Assembly: GCF_902497555.1 (NCBI RefSeq)
Contig: NZ_CABVGP010000002.1
Coordinates: 1,748,501-1,812,500 of the forward strand
Length of the DNA stretch: 64,000 nucleotides
Direction: 5' to 3'
From: Amycolatopsis camponoti
Lineage (GTDB): Bacteria > Actinomycetota > Actinomycetes > Mycobacteriales > Pseudonocardiaceae
Each line of letters opens with the position of its first letter. Position 1 is the first letter of the stretch. The position numbers were made by a program, and so were the translations under genes. Below, one piece after another: positions 25,635 to 33,111 of the stretch. The notes beneath the pieces are model-generated. The model did no database searches. It was not told the origin of the DNA and saw nothing but the letters and a program-made list of their open reading frames with translations.

Positions 25635-25696
25635 GTGGGCCCCAGGTTCTTGGTCGGGAAGGATCGCGTCCGGCCCCGACCCTAAGTCCGGGACTA

Positions 25697-25712
25697 GTAG
25701 GAGAATCTCCAG
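25697..25712. promoter_or_regulatory. Palindromic site upstream of rmlA
   Basis: GGAGA-A-TCTCC (25700-25710) is a perfect 5-bp-arm palindrome inside a 16-base stretch matching 11 of 16 positions of the PimM consensus. It lies 63 bases before the rmlA start. It is a weak candidate. Confidence 0.25.
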
Positions 25713-25721
25713 TCCTGGCCC

Positions 25722-25769
25722 GGTCGTGAGTGAGAAACAGTGTTCTAACACTGTTTCTCACTCACGACC
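25722..25769. terminator. Hairpin terminator, copy 3
   Basis: Perfect 19-bp arms (25722-25740, 25751-25769) enclose TGTTCTAACA, whose ends can also pair and close the stem down to a CT loop. It lies 17 bases after the stop of the minus-strand sensor kinase and upstream of the rmlA promoter, insulating the two. Confidence 0.83.
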
Positions 25770-25786
25770 CCGGCCGCGGCGGACCG

Positions 25787-27088
25787 TCAGCGTTGGGTGG
25801 CCTTCTGCCGGGTCTCCGTCGTGGGCACGTACGCCGGCAGGTCGGCCGCGATCCGGAACCCGCCGTCCGGCGTCGGGCCGGCCTGCAACGTTCCGCCGAC
25901 CAGCTCGACGCGGTGGCGCAAGCTCGACAACCCCAGCCCGGAACCGCTGCCCGCCAGCACCTCGTCCGGCTGCCGCCGGGGCGGGGTGTTGACGACGCGG
26001 ATGCCGACCCCGTCCGGGCGGTAGCGCAGCTCGACGCGGATCTCGGCGCCCGCCGCGTGCTTGCGGGCGTTGGTCAGCGCCTCCTGCACGATCCGGTGGA
26101 CCGTGCGCGCGATCGTCGGGGACATCTGGGAGCGCTCGCCTTCGACGTCCAGCTCCACCGGGATCCCGGCCGCGACCGACTCGGCGACCAGCGTCGAGGG
26201 GTCGGGCGGCTGCTCCGGCGTCCCCGCCGAGCCGGTCCGCGGGCTCGGGCCCGCCAGCCGCTCGGAGATGTCGGCCGCGGTCGTGTTCAGGACCCCGACC
26301 AGGTCGCGCAGCTCGTCGAGCGCCATCGCGCCGCGGGCGCGGATCTCCTCGGCCGCCTTGCGGACGTCGGGTTCCTTCGAGCTGATGCCCAGCGCCCCGG
26401 CGTGCAGCACCATCAGGCTGAGCCCGTGGGTGAGGACGTCGTGCATCTCCGCGGCGAGACGGCGGCGTTCCTCGAACCGGGCCTGCTCGGCCAGCAGGTG
26501 CGTCTCGCGTTCGGCCCGCTCGGCGCGGTCGCGCAGCTCCTGCAGCAGCTGCTTGCGCGCGTCGAGGTACAGCACGACCGCCGCCGGGCCGATCGTGCTG
26601 AGCAGGCCGACCGGGGTGATCGTCCAGCTGGGCGCCCACGGCTCGCTGCCGATGATCGCCAGCGCGCCGACGAAGGCGTACGAGACGCGCTGGCTCTGCG
26701 TCCGGACCAGGAAGATCACGATGACCGGCGTGATGCGGGGCAGGATCAGCGGGCTGGCCGGGTCTTCCGGGGAGAGCAGGCCGGGCGCGAGCGCGTCGGC
26801 CAGCACGGTCGCGAAGGTGACCGCCAGCGCGATGCTCGCGACCGTCTTGGGGAAGCGCCGCAGCCCGAGCACCGAGACGTCGACCGTCAGCTGGAGGATG
26901 AGGTCGGCGCGGGGGCCGGCCCAGCCGGTGGTGGGGTTGCTGCTGAGGCAGATCGCCACATCGAGCGCGCCGAAGATCACCGCCAGGCTGAGCAGCGTCG
27001 CCAGTTCGTGCTTGGGCCCCATGCGGGTGCCAAGCTGCTCACGCAGCGTGGTTCGAGTACCTGGAGTGACGTCCGACACGGGCTCCAC
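25787..27088 (-). CDS. DesK/NarX-type sensor histidine kinase (HisKA_3)
   Basis: The protein has about 433 residues (GTG 27088; a start at an internal GTG or Met is possible). The N-terminal half has four to five hydrophobic segments. HisKA_3 follows, with the phosphorylated His in AAEMHDVLTHGLSL (about residue 218), then a HATPase_c domain with VQEALTNARKHA and GSGLGLSSLRHRV. It senses an unknown membrane signal and phosphorylates a NarL-type regulator. No regulator gene is adjacent; the nearest is at 35892-36539, same strand, beyond the LAL array. Confidence 0.9.
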   Translation of the reverse strand: MEPVSDVTPGTRTTLREQLGTRMGPKHELATLLSLAVIFGALDVAICLSSNPTTGWAGPRADLILQLTVDVSVLGLRRFPKTVASIALAVTFATVLADALAPGLLSPEDPASPLILPRITPVIVIFLVRTQSQRVSYAFVGALAIIGSEPWAPSWTITPVGLLSTIGPAAVVLYLDARKQLLQELRDRAERAERETHLLAEQARFEERRRLAAEMHDVLTHGLSLMVLHAGALGISSKEPDVRKAAEEIRARGAMALDELRDLVGVLNTTAADISERLAGPSPRTGSAGTPEQPPDPSTLVAESVAAGIPVELDVEGERSQMSPTIARTVHRIVQEALTNARKHAAGAEIRVELRYRPDGVGIRVVNTPPRRQPDEVLAGSGSGLGLSSLRHRVELVGGTLQAGPTPDGGFRIAADLPAYVPTTETRQKATQR

Positions 27089-27497
27089 GTTAGCTCCCGG
27101 AGCACCTTCCAGGAGGTGGACCGCCGGTTCCCGCGGCGGACTAGCGACGAAAGTTGCCCTCCGGCGGACCGACCGACAACTTTCGTTGGTTCCCCTTCAC
27201 CCCGTCGGCCCACGGGCAACAAGGGGGACCTCAAGTCTTGGTTAAATGTCCAGTTTCGGGCGCTCGGTAATGCTACAAGTATGTCACCCGTCCGGGTGGT
27301 GGTCTTCGCTGACAGCCTGCGTCGCGCCTGGTACGGTCACTCGTTAGTGGAGGAAGTGGCACGGATCGGGCACCGACGGTGGTTTTCATCCCGGCGGCGG
27401 TGTCAATAGCGTTCGAACGGTCAGGTCCTTCGGCGGCTCTGGGGGCTGCGGGAAAGGATCCGGTTTCGCCGGGTCCGCAGGAAAGGTCGATGGCGGC
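27089..27497. other. 409-bp divergent regulatory region between sensor kinase and LAL array
   Basis: The region contains a 10-bp inverted repeat (27147-27186, listed separately) and a comparatively A+T-rich stretch around 27230-27290 that is a likely promoter for the plus-strand LAL genes. No ORF is supported. Confidence 0.5.
27147..27186. promoter_or_regulatory. Inverted repeat, likely operator upstream of the sensor kinase
   Basis: ACGAAAGTTG (27147-27156) and CAACTTTCGT (27177-27186) are perfect reverse complements with a 20-base spacer. The centre-to-centre distance of 30 bp is about three helical turns, suiting a regulator dimer pair. It lies 59-98 bases before the kinase start. Confidence 0.5.
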
Positions 27498-30074
27498 ATG
27501 GCGGATCCCACTCCGAATCTGGTCTTCGCCGGGTATTCGGGCGCATTGTCCCGGTGTGCGGTGCTCGCGTGGACGGAGTCCGCGCAGGCAGCGCTGGTGG
27601 ACGGGGCGCCCGACGGCGGCGTCCGCGCCCTGCTGGCGGGCTTCGAAGCGACGGAAACCGGCCGGTCCGCGAATATTATTCGTCTTTCCGGCGAAGCCGA
27701 TGCCGAGCCCGCCGAGTTCCACGCGCTCTCCGAACTGTTCGCGGGTCACGCCGATCCGGGTGGTGCCATTGCGCGCACTCTGGAACTGCCCGCGGAAGAC
27801 GGTTCCGCACTGCACCGGAAATTCCGCACACTGCGGTCTTTGTTGCTTTCCGGGCCATTGCGGAAAAAGAATGTCGTGATCGTCGTCGAAGACGCTCAAT
27901 GGTGCGATGAATCGTCCGTGCGGTTCTTCGACTTCCTGCTGCGGTGCGGCCGCGGAGAGCGGTTTCTGCTCGTCCTCGGCCGCCGTCCCGGCGAGGCCGG
28001 TCCCGGCACCTGGGCACTGGGGCAGATCGGTGCGCAGGACCGGTGCCACCGCTGGGAAGTCGCCGCGCCGCGCCCGGTCGACGCGCTGGCCGGGCTGTCC
28101 GCGCAGGCACGGACGGTGGCCACCGCCGTGGCCGTCCTCGACGAACAGAACGTGACCAGGGTGGCCGCTTTGTGCGGGCTGCCCGCGCGTCCGGTGCGGA
28201 TCGCCCTCGACGGAATTCGCCGCGCGAATCTGTTCGCCGGAAGCGTGCTCGACCGGTCGGTCCGATCCCGCCTGCTCGCGGAAACGCCCGCCGAGGAACT
28301 CGCTCACCTGCATTTGCGCGCGGCGCGCGTGCTCAACGACGACGCCCGGCCCGCCGCCGAGGTCGCCCCGCACCTCGGCGCGCTGCCGCGGCTCGACGAG
28401 CGCTGGATGATCGACCTCGCGCTCGAAGCCGCGGCCACCGCGGAACACCGGGGCGACCCGGCGACCGCGGTCACCCACCTGTCCCGCGCGGTCGCCGCCG
28501 AGCCGGGCCGGCTCGACGTCCGGCTGGCGCTGGCCGCCGCCCGGCTCGAGCTCGACCCGGAAGCGGCGATGACGGAGCTGCGCACGGCCGCCGGCCACGC
28601 CGGCGACCCACGTGACCACTGCGCGGTGGCCGTGCTGTTCGCGCTCGCGGCCACCGCCGCCGACGCCGCGGGCCGGCGGCAGGCCCCGCTCGGCGGCCTG
28701 GTCGACCGGCTGGCCGTCCGGCTCGGCACGAACTCGCCCGCGGTGCCCGTGGCGGCGCTCGCCGCCGCGGCCACGACCCGGGAGGCCGCGCGCGGCCTGC
28801 TGCGGGAACGGGCCGCGACCGCCCCCCGCGCGGCCGCGGCCCGCCACCCCGGCGCCCGGGACCTGGCGGACCGCTCCGCCGCCCTCGCGCTGGCCGGCCG
28901 CGGCAGCGAGGTCGCCGCGGCCTGCGCCCGCGCCGTCGTCCGGCTGCCGGTGGCGGCCGCGTCGAGCGACGACCTGCTCGCCGCCGCGCGGACCCTGCGG
29001 CTGGTCGACGACGCGCCGAACGCCTTGCGAGCGCTCGACCGCGCGGTGGCCGAGGCCGCGGTGCGCGGCGACCGGGCCGGGCTCGGCCGGGCGCTGGCCG
29101 CCCGCTACCGCGCGCTGCGGGAGAGCGGCGACCGCGACGGCGCGCTCGCCGACATCCGCGTCGCGGCGCTGGCGAGCGCGGGACAGCGCCTGGGGCTCGA
29201 GGTCCGCACCGCGCTGGCGACCGCCCTGTGCGACGACGGCGAACCGGCCGCCGCGGAAGCGCTGCTGCGCGCGGCCCGCCCGCACGAGCTGGCCGCCGCG
29301 CCGGCGGAGCACCACCTCTGGCTGCTCGGCCTGGCCGGGGCCCGTGCGCTGCGCTCCGATGTGGACGGTGCACTGGAGCTGCTGCTCGAATCCGGCCGCC
29401 GGCAGGACGAAGCCGGCGTCGGCAACCCGGTGTTCGCGCCCTGGTGGTACGCCGCCACGCTGCTGCTCGCCCGGCAGGGCCGACACCGCGAAGCGGCCGC
29501 GTACGCCGACCGCGGGCAGGATCTCGCCGAGGGCTGGCCGACGGCGACCGCCCGCGGCCTGGTGCTGGCCGCCCGCGGCGTGGTCGCGTCCGGGACGCGG
29601 GCGGTGGAGCTGCTGGCGGAGGCGGGCCGGGTACTGGCGGCCTCGCCGTGCCGGGTCGAATACGCGCGGACGGAGTACTTGCTGGGCAAGGCTTTGACGT
29701 GCACCGGCGACCGCAAGGCCGCGCGCCAGCACCTGCGCCAGGCCGCCATGCTGTCCGCCTGCTCGGGGTGGTGCTCGATCGGCGAGCTCGCCCGGGAGCT
29801 GCTCGAGGAGTCGGGCGGACGGCTGCGGAAGCCCCGCGCCGACGTCCTGACCCAGCGCGAACGCGAAGTGGCCGAGCTGGTCGCCGGCGGGGCGAGCAAC
29901 CGCGATGTCGCCGGCACCCTGTTCGTCTCGCCGCGGACCGTCGAGCTGCACCTGACCAACGTCTACCGGAAGCTGGCCGTCGACAGCCGGGCCGAACTGG
30001 CCGACGCGCTGCGGGCGAGCGCGGGCTCGGCCGCCGCCGGGGCACCGAAGAGGACCCATGGGCTCGCCGGGTAG
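27498..30074 (+). CDS. LAL-type LuxR regulator without a P-loop
   Basis: This 858-residue protein has the architecture of large ATP-binding LuxR regulators: an N-terminal ATPase-like region, long helical TPR-like repeats (about 300-770) and a C-terminal LuxR HTH (LTQREREVAELVAGGASNRD, then RTVELHLTNVYRKL). A Walker B-like VVIVVEDAQWCDE (about residue 127) is present, but no GxxxxGK[ST] occurs in the N-terminal 130 residues where it should be. It therefore probably does not bind ATP conventionally. It is first in a tandem array and overlaps the next gene by 17 bases. Confidence 0.87.
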   Translation: MADPTPNLVFAGYSGALSRCAVLAWTESAQAALVDGAPDGGVRALLAGFEATETGRSANIIRLSGEADAEPAEFHALSELFAGHADPGGAIARTLELPAEDGSALHRKFRTLRSLLLSGPLRKKNVVIVVEDAQWCDESSVRFFDFLLRCGRGERFLLVLGRRPGEAGPGTWALGQIGAQDRCHRWEVAAPRPVDALAGLSAQARTVATAVAVLDEQNVTRVAALCGLPARPVRIALDGIRRANLFAGSVLDRSVRSRLLAETPAEELAHLHLRAARVLNDDARPAAEVAPHLGALPRLDERWMIDLALEAAATAEHRGDPATAVTHLSRAVAAEPGRLDVRLALAAARLELDPEAAMTELRTAAGHAGDPRDHCAVAVLFALAATAADAAGRRQAPLGGLVDRLAVRLGTNSPAVPVAALAAAATTREAARGLLRERAATAPRAAAARHPGARDLADRSAALALAGRGSEVAAACARAVVRLPVAAASSDDLLAAARTLRLVDDAPNALRALDRAVAEAAVRGDRAGLGRALAARYRALRESGDRDGALADIRVAALASAGQRLGLEVRTALATALCDDGEPAAAEALLRAARPHELAAAPAEHHLWLLGLAGARALRSDVDGALELLLESGRRQDEAGVGNPVFAPWWYAATLLLARQGRHREAAAYADRGQDLAEGWPTATARGLVLAARGVVASGTRAVELLAEAGRVLAASPCRVEYARTEYLLGKALTCTGDRKAARQHLRQAAMLSACSGWCSIGELARELLEESGGRLRKPRADVLTQREREVAELVAGGASNRDVAGTLFVSPRTVELHLTNVYRKLAVDSRAELADALRASAGSAAAGAPKRTHGLAG

Positions 30075-32787
30075 CGAAGACGCTCCGGCGCGCACCGGGC
30101 GGACGCCCCCCGAGGCGGCCGGTGTGCCACCGCAGCGCGGCGTGCCCGGGCCACGGCTGGTCGAGCGGGACGAGGAGTCCGCGCTGCTGGCCGCGCTCGT
30201 CCACGACGTGCGCGAAGGGCGTCCGGCGGTCGTGACGGTCACCGGCGCGCCCGGGGCCGGCCGCAGCGCGCTGCTGGCGTCCGTCGCGGCGACCGCCCGT
30301 CAGGCGCGGCTGCGCGTCGCCCACGTGCCGTGCTGCCCGTCCGACGGCACCCGGCCCTTCACCGTGCTGCACCAGGTCTTCACCGCGCTCGGCAGCCCGC
30401 TCCCGGCGGCCGCGGCGGGGGACGGCGGCGGTGCGCGCGTCCTCGCCGGGCTGTGCCGCGAGCTGGCCGCCGCGGTCGACGGACGACCGCTCGTGCTCGC
30501 CGTCGACGACCTGCACTGGGCCGACGCCGCGTCCCGGGCGTGGCTGCACGCACTCTCCGGGCTCCCGCGCGAGGTTCCCGTGCTGCTGGTCGTCGGCCAG
30601 ACCGGCGGGTTGGACACCTGGCGGCCCCGCGCGGCCGCCGCGCACGCGATCCGGCTGCGCCCGCTCGGCGACGCCGCGGTGGCCGGCCTGGTGCGCGAAC
30701 GGCTGGGCGCGGGGGCCGACGAGCGGCTGGTCGAGCACGCCGTGCGCGGCAGCGGCGGGAACCCGGCGGTGCTCGCCGAAGGACTGAACCGGCTGCGCAT
30801 GGAACCCGGTTTCGCGCGGGAACAGGCAGCGCTGTTCACCCGGATCGCCGGGGAACGCCTGCTGCGCCTGGTCGACGGCCTGCCCGCCGAGCTCACCGCG
30901 GTGCTGCGCGCGGTCGCGGTGTGCCAGGACGGCTTCGGCCCGCGGCTGCTGGCCGAACTCGCCGGATGCCCGCCGGAGCGGCTGGGCGGAGAACTCGCGC
31001 GGCTGCGCGCGCTCGGCCTGGTCACCGCGGACGGTGGGCTGACCGAACCGGACGCCGGCCAGCGGGTGCTGGGCCGGATGACCGGGAGCGAGCGCGACGC
31101 TTTCTTCACCCGCGCGGCGAAGCTGGGCTACGAACACGGCGTCGCGAACGCGGCCGTCGCGGCGATCCTGCGCCGGACCCGGGTGATCGGCGAACCCTGG
31201 GTGGTGGAGGTGCTGTGCGCGGCCGCCCGGCTGGGCCAGGGCGACGGCCCCGACGGGCAGACGACGGCGTCGCTCAAGCGCGCCCTGCGGGAACCCCTCG
31301 AACCGGCGCGGCGCGCGGCCGTGCTCCTCGACCTCGGCGCCGCGGAACTGCTGCTGGACCAGGACGCGGGCGACCGCCACCTGGCCCAGGTACTGTCCGA
31401 AGTGGACGGTTCCGGGCTCGGCGGCCATCGGCTGCTGGCCGCGGACCTGCTCAACGCGCGCGGCGGGCTGAACGAGCGCACGCTCATCGCCGCGTTCCGC
31501 CGCCCGGACGTCTCGGCGGCCGAACGCGCCACCCTCCTCGCCCTGTACTGGCTGGCCGACGGCGACCCGCAGGACCGCTCGACCGTCGGCGGCTACGGCA
31601 TGCCACCGCTGCCCGAACGGCCGTCCGACCCGGCGCAGGCGGCCGTGGCCGCGGTGCTGCTAGCCCGGCGTGGCGTGCGCCCCGCCCGGGTGCGCGGGCT
31701 CGCGCGCGCCGCGCTGGCCCAGCCGATGGCGGAGGTGACGTCGCTGACCGCGCGCGCCGCCGCGGTCCGCGCGCTGGTGCTCACCGGGGACCTCACCGAA
31801 GCGGAGACCCACGGCGAAGACGTGCTCGCACGGGCGCGCCGCCGGCGTTCCCGGACGCTGATCGCCCGCGCACTGGCCGAGCGGGCCGAACGGCACCTCG
31901 CGGCGGGGACCCTCGACGCGGCGGCGGCCGACCTGGCCGGCGCGCACGAGCTGGTGCCGCCGCGGCACTGGCACTCGATGCTGCGCGGCCGGGTGATCGC
32001 GACCGAGGCGCGGGTGCACCTCGAAGCCGGCCGCGCCGACCTCGCGCGGCAGGCGCTCGAACGCGACGCCGTCGAGCCGGGACCCGGGCTCGGCAGCGCG
32101 TTCCTGTTGTACGCCCAGGGCGCGGTGCTGCTCGGCGAGGACCGGCCCGGCGAGGCACTCGCCCCGCTGCGCGAGTGCGGCCGCCGCCTGTCCGCCCGGG
32201 GCTGGGAAAACCCCGAAGTCCTGCCCTGGCGATCGGCCGCGGCGAAGTGCCTGGTGGCCGCCGGCGAGCGGGAAGCCGCCCGGCTGCTGCTCGCCGAAGA
32301 GCTGGCCGCCGCGACAGCATGGGGAACACCGGCCGCGGTCGGCGGCGCGCACCTGGCGGCCGCGCTCACCCTCGGCCCCGGCGACCCCGGCCACGCTGGG
32401 CACCTTGAGCAGGCCGTGGGGTTGCTGCGCGGCAGCGGCAGCCACCTGCGCCACGCGACGGCGCTGGTCGAGCTGGCGGCGGCCGGCGGCGCCGCGGACC
32501 ACCTCGCGGAGGCGAGCACGCTGGCGGCGCGCTACCGCTGGCGGCCCATCGTCGGACGGCTGCGGGAGCTGACCGGCCGGCCGGTGGCGGAGGGTGGGCT
32601 TTCCGAGGCCCAGCGCCGGGTGGCGAAGCTGGCCGCGGCGGGAACGTCGAACGCCGGGATCGCGGTGGAGCTGGCGGTGACCCGCCGGACGGTCGAGCTG
32701 CACTTGACGAACGTCTACCGCAAGCTGGGCATCGACGGCCGGGGGCAGCTCGCCGAGGCGCTCGCGGGCAGCGGCGAGGAGGGGTAG
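30058..32787 (+). CDS. LAL-type LuxR regulator with Lys-to-Arg P-loop
   Basis: This 909-residue protein starts at ATG 30058, within the preceding gene. The P-loop reads TGAPGAGRSALL (about residue 62-73) with Arg in place of the nucleotide-binding Lys, while Walker B LVLAVDDLHWAD is intact. TPR-like repeats follow, then a C-terminal LuxR HTH (LSEAQRRVAKLAAAGTSNAG, then RTVELHLTNVYRKLGIDG). LAL regulators such as PikD activate macrolide clusters; this one is likely cluster-linked. ATP binding is doubtful because of the Arg. Confidence 0.9.
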   Translation: MGSPGSEDAPARTGRTPPEAAGVPPQRGVPGPRLVERDEESALLAALVHDVREGRPAVVTVTGAPGAGRSALLASVAATARQARLRVAHVPCCPSDGTRPFTVLHQVFTALGSPLPAAAAGDGGGARVLAGLCRELAAAVDGRPLVLAVDDLHWADAASRAWLHALSGLPREVPVLLVVGQTGGLDTWRPRAAAAHAIRLRPLGDAAVAGLVRERLGAGADERLVEHAVRGSGGNPAVLAEGLNRLRMEPGFAREQAALFTRIAGERLLRLVDGLPAELTAVLRAVAVCQDGFGPRLLAELAGCPPERLGGELARLRALGLVTADGGLTEPDAGQRVLGRMTGSERDAFFTRAAKLGYEHGVANAAVAAILRRTRVIGEPWVVEVLCAAARLGQGDGPDGQTTASLKRALREPLEPARRAAVLLDLGAAELLLDQDAGDRHLAQVLSEVDGSGLGGHRLLAADLLNARGGLNERTLIAAFRRPDVSAAERATLLALYWLADGDPQDRSTVGGYGMPPLPERPSDPAQAAVAAVLLARRGVRPARVRGLARAALAQPMAEVTSLTARAAAVRALVLTGDLTEAETHGEDVLARARRRRSRTLIARALAERAERHLAAGTLDAAAADLAGAHELVPPRHWHSMLRGRVIATEARVHLEAGRADLARQALERDAVEPGPGLGSAFLLYAQGAVLLGEDRPGEALAPLRECGRRLSARGWENPEVLPWRSAAAKCLVAAGEREAARLLLAEELAAATAWGTPAAVGGAHLAAALTLGPGDPGHAGHLEQAVGLLRGSGSHLRHATALVELAAAGGAADHLAEASTLAARYRWRPIVGRLRELTGRPVAEGGLSEAQRRVAKLAAAGTSNAGIAVELAVTRRTVELHLTNVYRKLGIDGRGQLAEALAGSGEEG

Positions 32788-32789
32788 CC

Positions 32790-32912
32790 GTGGCGTTGCG
32801 GGACCGTGGGACGGAGGTGGCCGGCGGCCGGGCATGGCACCTGAGCAGCGCCGACCGAACGCTGGGTATCGATGGCACGCGGCAGCTCGCGGGTAGCGGC
32901 GAGGGGTGGTAG
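32790..32912 (+). pseudogene. Relic 1: fused start and end of a lost LAL paralogue
   Basis: A 40-codon frame begins GTGGCG two bases (CC) after the LAL stop, as the intact LAL at 33112 does. It reads VALRDRGTEVAGG, like a LAL N-terminus, then jumps to HLSSADRTLGIDGTRQLAGSG, resembling the end of the LuxR HTH of the preceding gene (HLTNVYRKLGIDGRGQLAEA). The central 850 or so codons of a LAL are missing. Most simply it is the scar of an internal deletion. Confidence 0.65.
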
Positions 32913-32914
32913 CC

Positions 32915-33109
32915 GTGGCGTTGCTGGGACGTGAGGTGGATGTGGCTGGCGGCCGGGCGCGGCACCTGACCAACGCCGACCGAACGCTGGGCATCGACGG
33001 CCGGCGCAAGCTCGCTGGGGCGCTCGCGAGCAGCGGCGAGGCCGACGTCGACCGCAAGTCCGGCATCAACCGTCGGCGGCAGCTCGCCACCACCGGCGAG
33101 GAGGGCTGA
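32915..33109 (+). pseudogene. Relic 2: fused LAL start and duplicated LAL tail
   Basis: A 64-codon frame opens GTGGCG two bases after the relic 1 stop and ends TGA-CC immediately before the next LAL start. It reads VALLGREVDVAGG, then HLTNADRTLGIDGRRKLAGAL, then a second, more diverged copy of the tail (DRKSGINRRRQLATTGEEG). This is again LAL start plus LAL end without the middle. A translated small protein is possible because the stop-CC-GTG spacing is kept. Confidence 0.65.
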
Positions 33110-33111
33110 CC

